DNA of 64,000 nt from Pseudo-nitzschia pungens (Eukaryota; Bacillariophyta; Bacillariophyceae; Bacillariales; Bacillariaceae), in assembly GCA_037355855.1 (NCBI GenBank), contig CM074761.1, forward strand, positions 2,189,346 to 2,253,345, written 5' to 3'. Below the pieces are notes generated by a model that was not told the origin of the DNA, searched no databases, and saw only the letters and a list, made by a program, of their open reading frames with translations. A program made the translations under genes and the position numbers. Below, in pieces: positions 1 to 11,500 of this stretch (position 1 is the first letter of the stretch; each line of letters begins with the position of its first letter).

Positions 1-3000
1 TTTTCTTGACACCCTTTCTCGACTTAGCAATTGCTTCTTCTGTATATGAACGCATGATTGCTGTCGCATCATCGTGCATGAGAGGAAGCATCGCACGCTT
101 GATGTTATCATAGAAACTCGGGTAAAGTGTTTCCTCTTTCGACAAGAGCTTTTTCATACGGGCTCTTTCCTTCGGTTCTTCAAAGCAAGCAGGACAATTT
201 TCGTTGATGATCGGAAGGTTTGCAGACTTTGCAAATTCGGTCATCAAAGATTCTCTGCAATAAGCAAGGGGACGAATCACAGATAAGTCTCCAGCGTTAA
301 TCTTGTAGTTGGCTTTCATAGTTCGAAGAAAGCCGTTGTGCATTACACTCATCATAAAAGATTCCGCTAGGTCATCTAGATGCTGTGCAAGAACAAGTTT
401 ATTGCAATTGTTCCTTCGTGCGCAACTGTACAGGTTTCCTCGCTTCATTCTTGCGCAGAAAGCACAAAGAGAAGACACAAGCTTTCCGTCCTTCCCTGCA
501 CTTGCAGCACGTTCAACTGGAATACAATTCGATCGAAAGAAAGGTGTTAGTCGAGCAGTTGAAAAATGGCAAAATATTCATCTCTCGTCGTCGAATACAT
601 GGCTTACCAATATCATCACGAATGTAGTGATATTTGAGACCAAGCGATTCTACGTATGGAATGAGTGGAGAAGGATCTGACAGACAAAGGAGGAGAGAGA
701 GAGGTTTGAGACAGAATCGACCAAAATGTTTCCAAATGTGCTTCCTAGTACTCTACCACAAACCTCAAAAAAAACTTACCAAATGATGGGGTCATCGGAT
801 CAACTGTACAAACCTGGCAAACAAAATGTCATAACGAGACGGAAGGTATTAATTGAACTACTCGCAAAAGTCATTTTCAAGGGTTGCAAACAATGATGCA
901 CTCACTTCAATTTCAAATCGAACAGGAAGTTTTTTCTGGAACTCGAGAAGAACATGTAGAAGACTCAATGAATCCTTCCCGCCAGAAAGGCCAAGAAGTA
1001 GGCGGTCGCCATCTTCTAACATATCCCATTGAATCATTGCCTGGGTACAAAGACGCATCAGTTTTGCCGGAGGCTTGACGTGCTTTGATTTTTTTCGACG
1101 AGAGGCGGCTTTCTCTTTTTCCTCGCCCTCGTGACTTTCGACCTTGGTGGTAAGAGGTTGAACTTGGCCCTTACCCCAAGCGGAAATATCTCTTTTCGGT
1201 TTCTTTTGATCATTCTTTGCGATGAATTGAAAATCGTCGCTTGGTTCCAGTTCGATTGAGGGCATTGCACGAGTTGCAGGTTCTAGCTCGCTTTCTTCTT
1301 CTTCACCTTTCGGATCCTCCACTTCGGCGTAGTCATTTTCGTTTTGCTCGCCAGTAGAGTTTTCTAGATTGTCGAAAAAAACGTCGACTGCCATCCAGCG
1401 ATCACTGGTGGTATCAAAAATTTGACAAAGAGGCGAAAGTTCTTCATCATGGATACCTTCAATAATATCTTCCATTGTTGCTTCTCCTGTGTGTTCCCCG
1501 TCACGGAAACGGAGTAATGCTGGACTCGGATTCTTCTTGTTGTCATTGCTGGTGCACGTACTGCCTTTGTTCTCACCAAGAGAATCGTCTAGACTGTCGC
1601 AAAAAACGTCGACTGCCAGCCAGCGATCACTGGTGGTATCAAAAATTTGACAAAGAGGCGAAAGTTCTTCATCATGGATACCTTCAATAATATCTTCCAT
1701 TGTTGCTTCTCCTGTGTGTTCCCCGTCACGGAAACGGAGTAATGCTGGACTCGGATTCTTCTTGTTGTCATTGCTGGTGCACGTACTGCCTTTGTTCTCA
1801 CCAAGAGAATCGTCTAGACTGTCGCAAAAAACGTCGACTGCCATCCAGCGATCACTGGTGGTATCAAAAATTTGACAAAGAGGCGAAAGTTCTTCATCAT
1901 GGATACCTTCAATAATATCTTCCATTGTTGCTTCTCCTGTGTGTTCCCCGTCACGGAAACGGAGTAATGCTGGACTCGGATTCTTCTTGTTGTCACTGGT
2001 GCACGTACTGCCTTTGTTCTCACCAAGAGAATCGTCTAGACTGTCGCAAAAAACGTCGACTGCCAGCCAGCGATCACTGGTGGTATCAAAAATTTGACAA
2101 AGAGGCGAAAGTTCTTCATCATGGATACCTTCGATAATATCTTCAATTGTTGCTTCCCCTGTGTGTTCCCCGTCACGGAAACGAAGTAGTGCTGGACTCG
2201 AATTCTCCTTCTCTGTGTCACTGGTAACAGTGGGGGGTGGCTCCTTTTTGTCGGATATTGTTTCTTGTCGTTCTGCAACAAAGTTGTTATTTGTAGCGAG
2301 AGCAAGCGGTCGTAAGGCTCCTTGGATGTTGGAAGGATCCTTGGTGCCTGGAACTTCTCCCAGAGAATCTCGGATGTATCGGGCAACATCCTGTAAACCA
2401 AAAGATCATGTGTTTAGAATACAAAGCGTACACGTAATTATCGATCAATTTCAAAAAAGATAATGAAAGGATCCCAAAAATGGCAATCCAAACGGGAGGT
2501 CACTTACCTTTGGATAAACATACCAGCGCAACGAAGAGGCTTCTTCTTCGACCATTTTCAAAGCCTGTGAGATACTTGACTGATCTTTTTTAACCACAAG
2601 AAGCATTTTATCGGCGTTTTCCATCGCATCCGCCAACGAAGAATCAACACTTGCTGGCAAAGTGCTGCTAGTTTTGTGTCCATTGCTATCTGTACCTTTC
2701 ATTCGATAGTGGGAAAGCCAGCGACGATCGTTTGCCCCCAACGGTGAGCTCTGGCGTGATTTGTGTCTCCATTCTCCGCTTCGATGATTGCATCGATACA
2801 CGTGGAGTAGTTTCCAGCCGTGAATTGCCACCCATCGGATGGCTTTTACAACGTAATCTTCTTGTTCTACGGTGGTTCCCATGCTTGGGAGGCTCAATCG
2901 AGTTGCACCCGGCCGCATCAACTCGTCCTTTGTGTGAACCAGCCAATCTTCGACGGCTTCGTTGCTCCCGCATCCCCCGGAACAGCTGCCGTTGCTCTCG

Positions 3001-4613
3001 TCGCTGCTGTTCATTCCCAACAAATATTGAGAATACGGACCGGCGCATTGGCATCCGCCCCTCGATTGAATACCAAAGACGTCATTGAGGAGGGCGCAGA
3101 CGTAGTTGTAGTGCAAAAATCTGTTTCCGCACCGAATCAGGAACGAGTAAATCGGAAGCTTGCGCGCGCTCGATGAAAAGTTTCCGTCCAGGAGCACCAG
3201 GTTCGGAATTGCTTTGAGGCGTTCCTGAATGTTGCGTGCGCGGTTCAAGTCGTATTCCAAGAGCAACGACGACGGGTCGCGGTGGTTGCTGGTTTCGCCT
3301 CGCGAGGCTTCGGAAGACAGAATTTTTCCCGCCGCGATCTTGAGAGACAATTTGAGTCGCCACACCAAGCCGAGTCTCCAAATCCCAACGACGTTCGGCG
3401 TGCCGCCTTCGTACCGTTCGATTCGGTCGGACAAGAACCGATGACGGTCCTGGGTGACGTAAAAGACGGTTCCCCCGCCGCAGGCTTGCCCGGGTGGATT
3501 CAAGGACGACACCAATCGCTTCTTCACGATCAGCACCCCGGGTGTGCCTCCGCCTCCTCCCAGCAATTTGTGCCCGCTGAAAAAGACCGCGTCTTTCGCA
3601 ATGTCCGCTGCCTTGTCGTCGGGCGACGATGGGGTTGGATTGACATTGACATTCAAATAGGAAGCACCGGTAGCGTAATCCCAAAAGGACAAGGCGCCGT
3701 GTTTGTGCAACAGCTTCGTGATGGCAATGTCGTCGACGACCGTACCCGTCACGTTCGATGCGGCGGAAAAGCTCCCGATCACAAAGGGACAATCCGGATT
3801 GCTCCTGCGATGCGAGACCAAGATCCGTTCGAGGTCGTTCATGTCCACGGTGGACCCGTCTCGTGTCAGCTTTGCCGTTTCGATCACAAACTTGTCTCCG
3901 CCCAGTTCCCTCCACGGCAGCAAGTTCGAATGGTGTTCGAAGGGCCCCAGTACGATCAATGGTTTTCGTCCGCGGGTCGTGTCATCACCACCCGCCGGTG
4001 TGTTGCCGTTGGAAAAGTGCTTGAGCCCGAGGCAATCGATCAGCAAACGGACCGCACCGGTAGTCCCGTTCCCCGCAAACAAAACCACGTCTTGCGAAGC
4101 CTTTCCCGTAATTTTAGCGTTGCACACCTCCGCTATTATTTGCCTGGCTTCCGATACGAACGCCGACGATTGTCCACCGGTGACGGAAGTATTGGTGTGG
4201 GTGTTGCCATAGAAGGGCAGGCAGGTTTGGCGGATGTAGTTCTCGATGCTTTTCAGGGGACGGTGGGACGCTGTGAAGTCGCAATAGACCATCGGGACTC
4301 GCAACGGAACGCTTGGCTTCCATTCCAGGGCGGAATTGAAAAAGAAGAAATCGTCGGAGCTGCCTCCCTCCCGTTCGTTTATGGTCCCGTCGTTGAATGT
4401 CATGTCGCGGAGAATTTGTTGGCGCAACTCGGCCATGGTTCGAACCGCATCGCTCGTGGGACTCGCGAAACCGCCACCATTGCCGACGGTACCGTTAGCG
4501 ACACCATTGGAATCAGCGAACTCCTCCCGTTTCATTCGTTCGAATTCTTCCTCGTGTGCTTTCTCACGAAGGGAGGAGTTCTTGTTCTCGTCGTCGTCGT
4601 CGTAGTCAATCAT
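1..4613 (-). CDS. Cysteine desulfurase-like / TtcA-like tRNA thiolase fusion (3' end outside window)
   Basis: Exons read as complement 2508-4613, 906-2390, 780-813, 608-676 and <1-516; every junction is GT/AG and keeps phase. The first ~700 residues are a class V aminotransferase: PLP-lysine motif SGHKLLGGGGGTPG and an active-site cysteine in RGGCQCAGPYSQ, as in desulfurases that take sulfur from cysteine. A linker with four 75-residue repeats follows. The C-terminal part is a PP-loop ATPase of the TtcA type: LSGGKDSLSLLH, then CAFC and CPAC cysteine pairs and AQHLDD, expected to bind ATP, tRNA and an Fe-S cluster and to thiolate a tRNA cytidine. One polypeptide would thus join sulfur mobilisation to sulfur insertion (inference). 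No presequence is clear. The frame is open up to an ATG at 4715; 4613 was preferred because the extension resembles intergenic sequence. At least 1400 residues. Confidence 0.82.
1365..2210 (-). repeat. Four-copy tandem repeat, 222-225 bp, inside the fusion gene
   Basis: Copies begin at about 2147, 1925, 1700 and 1475 on the minus strand. They are nearly identical in DNA; the first is 3 bases shorter and the last diverges after about 1380. Each encodes 74-75 residues containing EDIIEGIHDEELSPLCQIFD and SPALLRFRDGEHTGEAT. Copy number keeps the reading frame, and the near identity means recent amplification or homogenisation. Confidence 0.93.
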
Positions 4614-5198
4614 AATTCGGGCAATGAATACGGAGCTTTCTTTTTTTTTAAGTAGCTTACTAGTATATCGAATTGAGTAATTCTTGTCGTTGGCTGCTGT
4701 TCCGTCGAGTGTCACGGGACCGATAGATATTACGGTAATTAGGTAAGGTTACGGCTGATCACTGATTTGGTGGGGATACAAAGAAGGTTTCCGCTCTCCG
4801 ATTTCGTTCCATCGGCAGAGGACGAGATTGTTTCGAAAACAAAAAGTGAAGATGAGTGGCAGAAAGAAACCTTGCACACTTTCGCGCACAAACTTTTGGA
4901 TCACGCGGGAATGAAGAAGTTTGGAACCAAAGTGACATTCATACCGTTAAGTTACTGGCACAACAAGATAGTTAAAATTACTCGTAAGGTTACCTGGCAT
5001 CGAGGAAATCTTCATACCGTACGAGTACGGTAATTAAACCTTACCTAGCGTAAGTTACTCGTACGAAGACGCATGATGACTCTGTGATCTGGTCGAGTGT
5101 CAAGGCCTGCCAACTCTTTTGTCGCTGATATTCATTGATCTTCTAAACATTCCTCGGATACCATCTGGAAGCCCATCGAGAGCAATTTCACTACAACA
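4614..5198. other. Intergenic, between divergent genes
   Basis: Shared upstream region of the fusion gene (minus) and the FKBP gene (plus). It carries the decamer GTAAGGTTAC at 4743 and 4984, and a related CGTAAGTTACTCGTACG stretch near 5050. An 88-codon open frame at 4767-5033 has no recognisable content and spans these repeats, so it is not called. Confidence 0.6.
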
Positions 5199-5684
5199 AT
5201 GACGGCGACGGCGAAAAAAATCTTCGTTTCCTTCCTCCTGTGCATCGTGTTCGTGCTCTCTTCCAACGTTGCTTCCGTGAACGCTGGTGCGGCAACTGAG
5301 GTGGTCGTCGAGAGCATTTCCAAGAGCGATGGGCCGTCGGTTCCCGTCACGAAAGATCATCGCTACCGCAGTGACGTTACTTTGTACATCGAAGGCGAAG
5401 ATGGCAAACGAACGCCGTCGGGTTGGTCGACCCGTGTCGAGGATGGTGCTTCGGTGGAGAAACCCTTCGAATTTCAGCCGGGTGTCAATTTGATCCAGGG
5501 TTGGACGGCCGGTGTGTTGCAAATGGAAGAAGGGGAGCGAGCCTTGCTGCACGTACCTTCCTCCCTCGGGTATGGAAACAGACCGATGGGAAGCAAGGGT
5601 GGGGCTTTTTGGATCCCGGCGAACTCGGATCTGTTGTTCGATATCAAGATATTGGGAAAAGCCGGTGACACTTCCGAGCTGTAG
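5199..5684 (+). CDS. Secreted FKBP-type peptidyl-prolyl isomerase
   Basis: 161 residues, one exon. An N-terminal hydrophobic stretch (residues 8-30, ending near VNAGAA) is a signal peptide. The rest is a single FKBP fold: GVNLIQGWTAGVLQMEEGER, then HVPSSLGYG and FWIPANSDLLFDIKILG, which line the drug- and proline-binding pocket in this family. The expected role is prolyl cis-trans isomerisation in the secretory pathway or possibly the thylakoid lumen. There is no clear aromatic residue at the cleavage site, so plastid import is not supported and an endoplasmic reticulum location is more likely. Confidence 0.85.
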   Translation: MTATAKKIFVSFLLCIVFVLSSNVASVNAGAATEVVVESISKSDGPSVPVTKDHRYRSDVTLYIEGEDGKRTPSGWSTRVEDGASVEKPFEFQPGVNLIQGWTAGVLQMEEGERALLHVPSSLGYGNRPMGSKGGAFWIPANSDLLFDIKILGKAGDTSEL

Positions 5685-7187
5685 TTTCACTGCTTTGTCA
5701 CCGCACCGCGGGTGAAAAGTCGAAACAGGCCGTGCGGCGCATCAATCGCTTAGAAGTAGTGAATGAACATTGAGTAGTGCGACTCCTTGCTCTTGCGTAA
5801 CTGCGTCACCGTCCTGCATCTGACTGTTTCAACGTCAGGGCTACACGTATTTCCGAATAGACTCTGCTAGTTTTAGAACAATGCTTCTCCTCACACTCAT
5901 ATCGGTACAACGTTCTCGTCAACTAGAAGAAGTTGATAGAGTTACTTGATGCTCGAACTAGTAGTACTAGCATGTTGGGACTGATCCCACTGCAGACGCA
6001 CGTATGCAGTGTGCTCCATCATGTAAAAGATAGAAACAACTCAGTGAGTTCTTTCCTTGCTAACGAACTCCAAAAGTGGAGCTGGATTTTCTGCTGTATG
6101 GTTTCATTGCGTGGAAATCATTGAAAACGAACACAAATCTTGAGAGGACAGATGATTTGGGTTGCGCCGTACGCAGGAGGGTGAATCACAGCATTTCACA
6201 GATTGGATCAAATAAAGACTGTGCCGAAGCTACAACCTCACATGAAATTTTACGCTTTCTTTGAAAATCATTCCACATCCTGCTGCTGCTGATTAGTGTA
6301 GAAAAAGTTGAAAGAAGTTTCAGAGACGAAACTAGTACACGTGCTAGCAAAAGGAACCATTCAAACAGCGTGTGACTTGATTATCATGCCAAATCAGAAC
6401 ATGTTGAAGATGCCAACAAAACGAAAAGCTTTTCAATCTATCTGTTGACCTACGCCACTACTAGGACTCTGATCATTGCTCCAAGACCGCTGGATAGGTC
6501 ACAAGATTGCTAGGTGCAGTAGTCTTTTTGTATAGCTGGTCAAGATCGGATGTTGACTAAGATCCAGAACCATCACCATTATTTTTGAGTTTTTCCATTC
6601 TCAAGTCGCACGCAACTCTACCGGCATAAGTAACCCTCCTGCGTCTAAGTTTTGAGATGCCGTTTCTACTGTTTCATACGTCCGTTCGTATCAACTTAGA
6701 GCACATACGGTAGGTTGTCATAGGTCACTGGGTTTTTGCTGTTAGATGTCAGTATTGGTCGTGGTTCGTGACCGACTCGTTGTAGACGGAAGAAACTAAT
6801 GTGCGGAGGGGCGCAGAAAGATCTTTTAAACGCGGGGAGAGTAATAGTACCGGTAATAACATTCTCGTACATACCTGATACTCGACTACAGGAGTAGTGA
6901 GAACCTACAAGAACCAAAAAATAAATCCAGTAAATGATGACCTTTCCAGAAGCACGAGTACCAGCTCGTACGAGAGCCGGTACCAGTATGGAAAATCGCC
7001 GCTTTTTCGGTTGAACCGATGTAATTGACTCATAAGGTATGAACGGAGATCAGCTCTTGCATCGGCATCATTGAAACAGGTCGACAACGAATCATTCAAA
7101 ACAGTCAGAATCGTCAATCGGTAAAAGGCAAACGAGAGATCAGATTATTTACTTCATTCGAAAGATCGGAGATCGCAACAGTTTTGT
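5685..7187. other. Intergenic, 1.5 kb
   Basis: No gene found. Only short open frames with no family signature, scattered ACTAGT and GTACGAG words, and no RNA gene that could be recognised. Confidence 0.6.
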
Positions 7188-8397
7188 GTGAAAATGAACA
7201 ACTTGGACATCCCCGCGTGGGCGGTAGATTCGGATTCGGACAGTGATGACGGAAAGGATATCGAGATGCAGGAGACAAAGGGTGACGACAACAATTACAT
7301 GCAAACCTTTTTCAATGAAATGGACGCTCTCAGTAAAAATATTAAGGACATCTCACAAGCCACGAAGGAGATTGGTATTATCAATGATAGATCAATGCAA
7401 GCCACAACCACAGCCGAAGAAAAAAAGCTTTCACAGCAACTCACTCCACTGATCAGAGAAACCAATCAAAAAGCCAAGCAAACAAAAACACACTTGGGGT
7501 TGCTAAAGGAAGAAACGGAAAACAAGAAGAAAGAGGAAACATTGAGTCCTTCTCATTTGCGGTAGGTATTTTTACTGAACGATGTAAATTGATGCGACGA
7601 AGAACATTGTCACTGTCTTGAAAAGGTATGACAGGCGGTAGTCAGCCAATCATCATAGGTGCGATAAACTGACATTGTTTCTGAATGGTGTTGGTGCGAT
7701 CTGCTCGCAATTCTTTCTATTCGTGCTTTTTCTATTCTACGGAATTGAAGTTCGTGTGAAACTATGATCAATACGCTGACGAGAAAATTTGTCGACGAGA
7801 TGAAATCTTATCAGCAAGCGCAAGATAAATACAAGAGGGATATCAAAAACAAAGTTAAACGCCAGGTTCAAAACGTCAAGGCCGATGCCACCGATGAAGA
7901 GATTGAGGAAGTCTTGAAAAGTGATGGAGGGAGAGATGCATTATACAAGAAAACTATTCTCGCCGGAGGTGTCAATGATCAAGTGAAGTAAGTCATATTT
8001 TCGTCCATTTTTGTCAAACACCACGTTCGATGAAATAATATCCGAAAATCTTTTTCCTATCTTAATCGCGACTTGTTTGTCCTTGTAACAACGTTCATTA
8101 CGCAGAACCGCGTACGCCAAAGTGGCTGGAAAATACCAGGATGTTTTGACGTTGGAGCAATCTATTGCGGAGTTACATCAAATGTTCATGGATTTTGCTC
8201 TTCTGACAGAACAGCAAGGAGAACTTTTGGATCAAATTGAATTCAACGTAGCGCAGGCAACAGACCATGTAGAGGAAGCAAACGTACAGGTCCACGAGGC
8301 AATTGAATACCAAAAGTCGGTTCGAAAGAAACAGTGTACGATTCTACTTATCGTAACTGTAGCTGCTGCCATCGTGATTTGGCTTGTATTTAAATAG
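7188..8397 (+). CDS. Qa-SNARE, syntaxin-1/SYP1 type
   Basis: Exons 7188-7561, 7751-7987 and 8106-8397 give 300 residues with consistent phases. The N-terminal half is an Habc-like helical region with NTLTRKFVDEM and KYKRDIKNKVKRQV, typical of plasma-membrane syntaxins. The SNARE helix holds FALLTEQQGELLDQIE, where the second Q of EQQ is the zero-layer glutamine. The protein ends in a single membrane anchor (LLIVTVAAAIVIWLVF) with one lysine after it, i.e. tail-anchored. It should pair with Qbc- and R-SNAREs to fuse secretory vesicles with the cell surface. The exon 2 acceptor (AG at 7749-7750) was chosen because it restores the frame. Confidence 0.92.
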
Positions 8398-8583
8398 AAA
8401 GGCAGCGCTTATGCCTTGTTTAAAGTGAATAATTTCCTATATTTCCTTTGTTTAAATTAGGTGTTCACAAGAATTTACCCATCCTTGATCCTATGCAGTG
8501 GTTGAAAATCATTCGAAATGGTTTTACGAAGAAGTAGATTTAAAGTTGGAGAGTTTGAAGTTTTCCAGATCGATCAAAAAAAT

Positions 8584-11500
8584 TTATCCGAAGCGTCCTT
8601 GTGTTTTGTTGCTACGAGGATGAAACGCGGGTGTTGCCTCCCCGATCCCCCATGCTTCGACGTCTACGTCTTGTGGGGAGTTCTGGAACAATTCAAATGT
8701 AACGGGTAAGCCCGAAACGAGGTCGACATCATTCATCGTGTCTTCCTCGCCATTATCGACGAGATCAAATAAACGACCACGTCTCGGGCCGGCTCGGCGT
8801 AGACTTGAGGAGGTATCTTGGACGAATGCGCTTGATAATGGTGGAACCGGTGCTCCAATCGAACCAAAGGCAAAATCAGGAGAGATTGTCGTTTGAGGTG
8901 GAGTTGGAGAAGCAGAAAGATGTGTAGAAGGTTGAAGAAATCTTCTATCAGAGATGAATGATGAGTCTGTTTGTGAAGTGAGGTTTTGCGTGTACGTGAG
9001 TGCACCACCCAATGTAGGTTCGTTAATCTTGTTGACATTAGCCTCCGATGAACCCAAAATTTGCAAAATACCAATGTTTCGAATGGGGAACCGGTTTCTT
9101 CCCAAAGAGTTTTGGAGGAGAACAAATAGACTGGTTGTCGTGCTAGCCTGGGGACTACCTAGTTTTTCACTGAAGTAGTAGTGTGCACCCTCGACTAGGG
9201 TTTCGACGCGACTAATGTAATCAGCGCGATCACGGAGCCGTGGCTCAAGCATGTACAAATCATCTCTTGATGGAGTAGGCTTCTGAGTTACAAGGCATTC
9301 AGATCGGAGGAAGACAGCAAATGAAACTGGCAAGTTTGCTTGATCACAAGATTCAAGAATGTCAACCATTCGGTGTAGATATCTCGTTGCAAGCATGTTA
9401 TCTGGTGGAGCAAGTACCGACACAGATCCTCCTTTCTGGCAGAGTGAATCTTCGTTTGTTCCGAATGGTTTGAGACCACCAAACATGCGATCGATTTCCG
9501 CAAATTGGCCAAAGAATGAATTGTTGCTCAAAGTCAAGAAGGGATCTGACCAGACCTCCGTATTCACACAGAGTTCTACAGCGAGACTTGATCTTGCAGT
9601 TGGTGTCAAACTGTAGTCCATAGAAGTATCCTCAACGAGAAGCAATTTTGTATCATAACATGTTTTGCAGACAAAAATCGAGCTCAAAAGTTGTGACTTT
9701 GGGCCTCGGTATCGCTCCTTCAGTTTTGCAAATACAGTTCCTGGTAAATTGACCCGAGACATGTTCGACCAATTAATTACGACAGTTGAATCACCCATAT
9801 TCGATGGAATTTCTGTAAGCGTTACTCCAATACTTGCGTCATTCCAATCGGGAGGAAGTTGGTCCACAAAACGTCGGTGGAAGTCAGCGACATCGTTCGC
9901 GAGACTGAGACACAAATGGGCTGTTGCAGTTCCAGCTTCCTTCAAAGACTCCATACTGATTGATCGATTGCTATTTCGAAAGAACTTTCGTGTCTCTGAA
10001 ATGAATTGCCGTTGGAAAAATGTGGCAAGCTTATCGGCATCATCCCAACTGGGAACAATGAAGTCAACGTATCCTGAAGATTCGTGGGCTGCCCTCATAA
10101 TCCAACGGAACAAGACTTTTTTCACTACCATGAGATCCACAGATCCCAAAGGATCGGATGTAGATTTCGCAGTGGAAAATCTGTGTAACAGCTCCGATAT
10201 TTTTTCTCGGCGAAATATGGAAACAGCAGGAGGTTCAATGCGGACAGCAGCAATATGGATCGAACTCGTCACCATATTCGACGAAATCTCAGCAGAAAGG
10301 TATCTTCCAGCATTCGCCGTATTTGATTCCAAAGGTCTGACTTGTTTATGACTTGCAACAAAGGAAGTAGCAGGTTCCACCCTATTTCCAATAACGTTGA
10401 CGTCTTTGACGACATTTTCGGTCAAATTTCGCGGAGCATCAGACGTTTGTTTTGGAGCCTGCTGAATCTTGACTTTAGAACCATCGTTCAATGTTGGCTT
10501 CGATGGTATGGATTTGGCGCTTTTCACCGGAAGAGATTCCCATCCTCTCTTGTTTCCACCATTGACAACATTTGCCTTCGTTGCTACGGCGTTCTTCTGA
10601 AGGGAAGTCGAGGGGAACTGATTTTGTCCTTGACCTTCATTAGGTTTCTGCGACCCATTACTCGCACCGTTCTTCGAGGACTCATTTTTTGCGATTCTTT
10701 CTTTTTGCTGCAAAAGTTTTTTGCGTTCTTCTTCTTCCTTTCGAAGCTTTTTCCGTTGCTCTCTCTCCTTTTGTTGTTGCTGCCGAACAGCCTTTTCTTG
10801 TTTCTTTCGATTTTCTTCTTCCTCCTTTCTCTGTGCTGCAGCCAGACGCTGACGCTCTTCTCGTTCTGCAGCATCTTTTGCGTCCTGGATTCTTTTACGC
10901 CTTTCTTCTTCTTCCTTCTCCTCTGCTTTGCGTCTTTCTTCTTGCTCTTTCTTTAATTGTCTTTCTCGTTCCTTCTTCTTACGTTTCTTAGCTGACTTCT
11001 TGTTAGCGTCCTGTTCAAGTTTATGGCGCTCCGCATCTTCTTGTTCTAATTCTAAAAGCAAAGCTTCTTCGGCTGCCCTAGCCTGCTGTTCAGCCGTGTT
11101 CTTCTTTTTCTTTTTCTTCCTATTGGATTTCGCTTTGGTAGGTTCACCTCCACTTTCAGAGATGGGTCCGACTTGGTCATCGTCATCAGAGCCATTTTCG
11201 CGTTGCTGTTGCTTCAGGCGAAGGTTTATGAGCAAACGTGCACGCTGCACTTTTTTGCGGTCTCTCGAGCAACGGGGAATACTTGCTTTATATTCGGTCA
11301 CCATTTCAACCGCTGCATCGATCAGATTTTGTTCCACTAAGATGCTTAGCGCCGTATCTCCTTTCTTTGTTGTCACGGTGTGGTCAGCCCCGTGTTGTAA
11401 AAGGAGTTCCACCGTATCTGGGAGTCCCTTTGTAGCCGCCTGTAACAATGCGCTGAGGGTTGGATCAGCTTCTTCGGTGGGTGCTCCTTCTTCCAACAAT

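Noticed and set aside
1475..2137. Repeated short open frames on the plus strand (MLLLLCVPRHGNG starts) and a possible CRISPR-like array
   Set aside because: They are the reverse side of the 225-base coding repeats; there are no short repeats with unique spacers.
3282..4655. 457-codon open frame on the plus strand
   Set aside because: It is antisense to the aminotransferase domain, which has clear motifs; its own translation has no domain and is Arg/Gln/Pro-rich as shadow frames are.
4767..5033. 88-codon frame upstream of FKBP
   Set aside because: It runs through two copies of the intergenic decamer and has no domain.
9665..10351. 228-codon plus-strand frame
   Set aside because: Antisense to the MATH-ankyrin gene, no recognisable domain.
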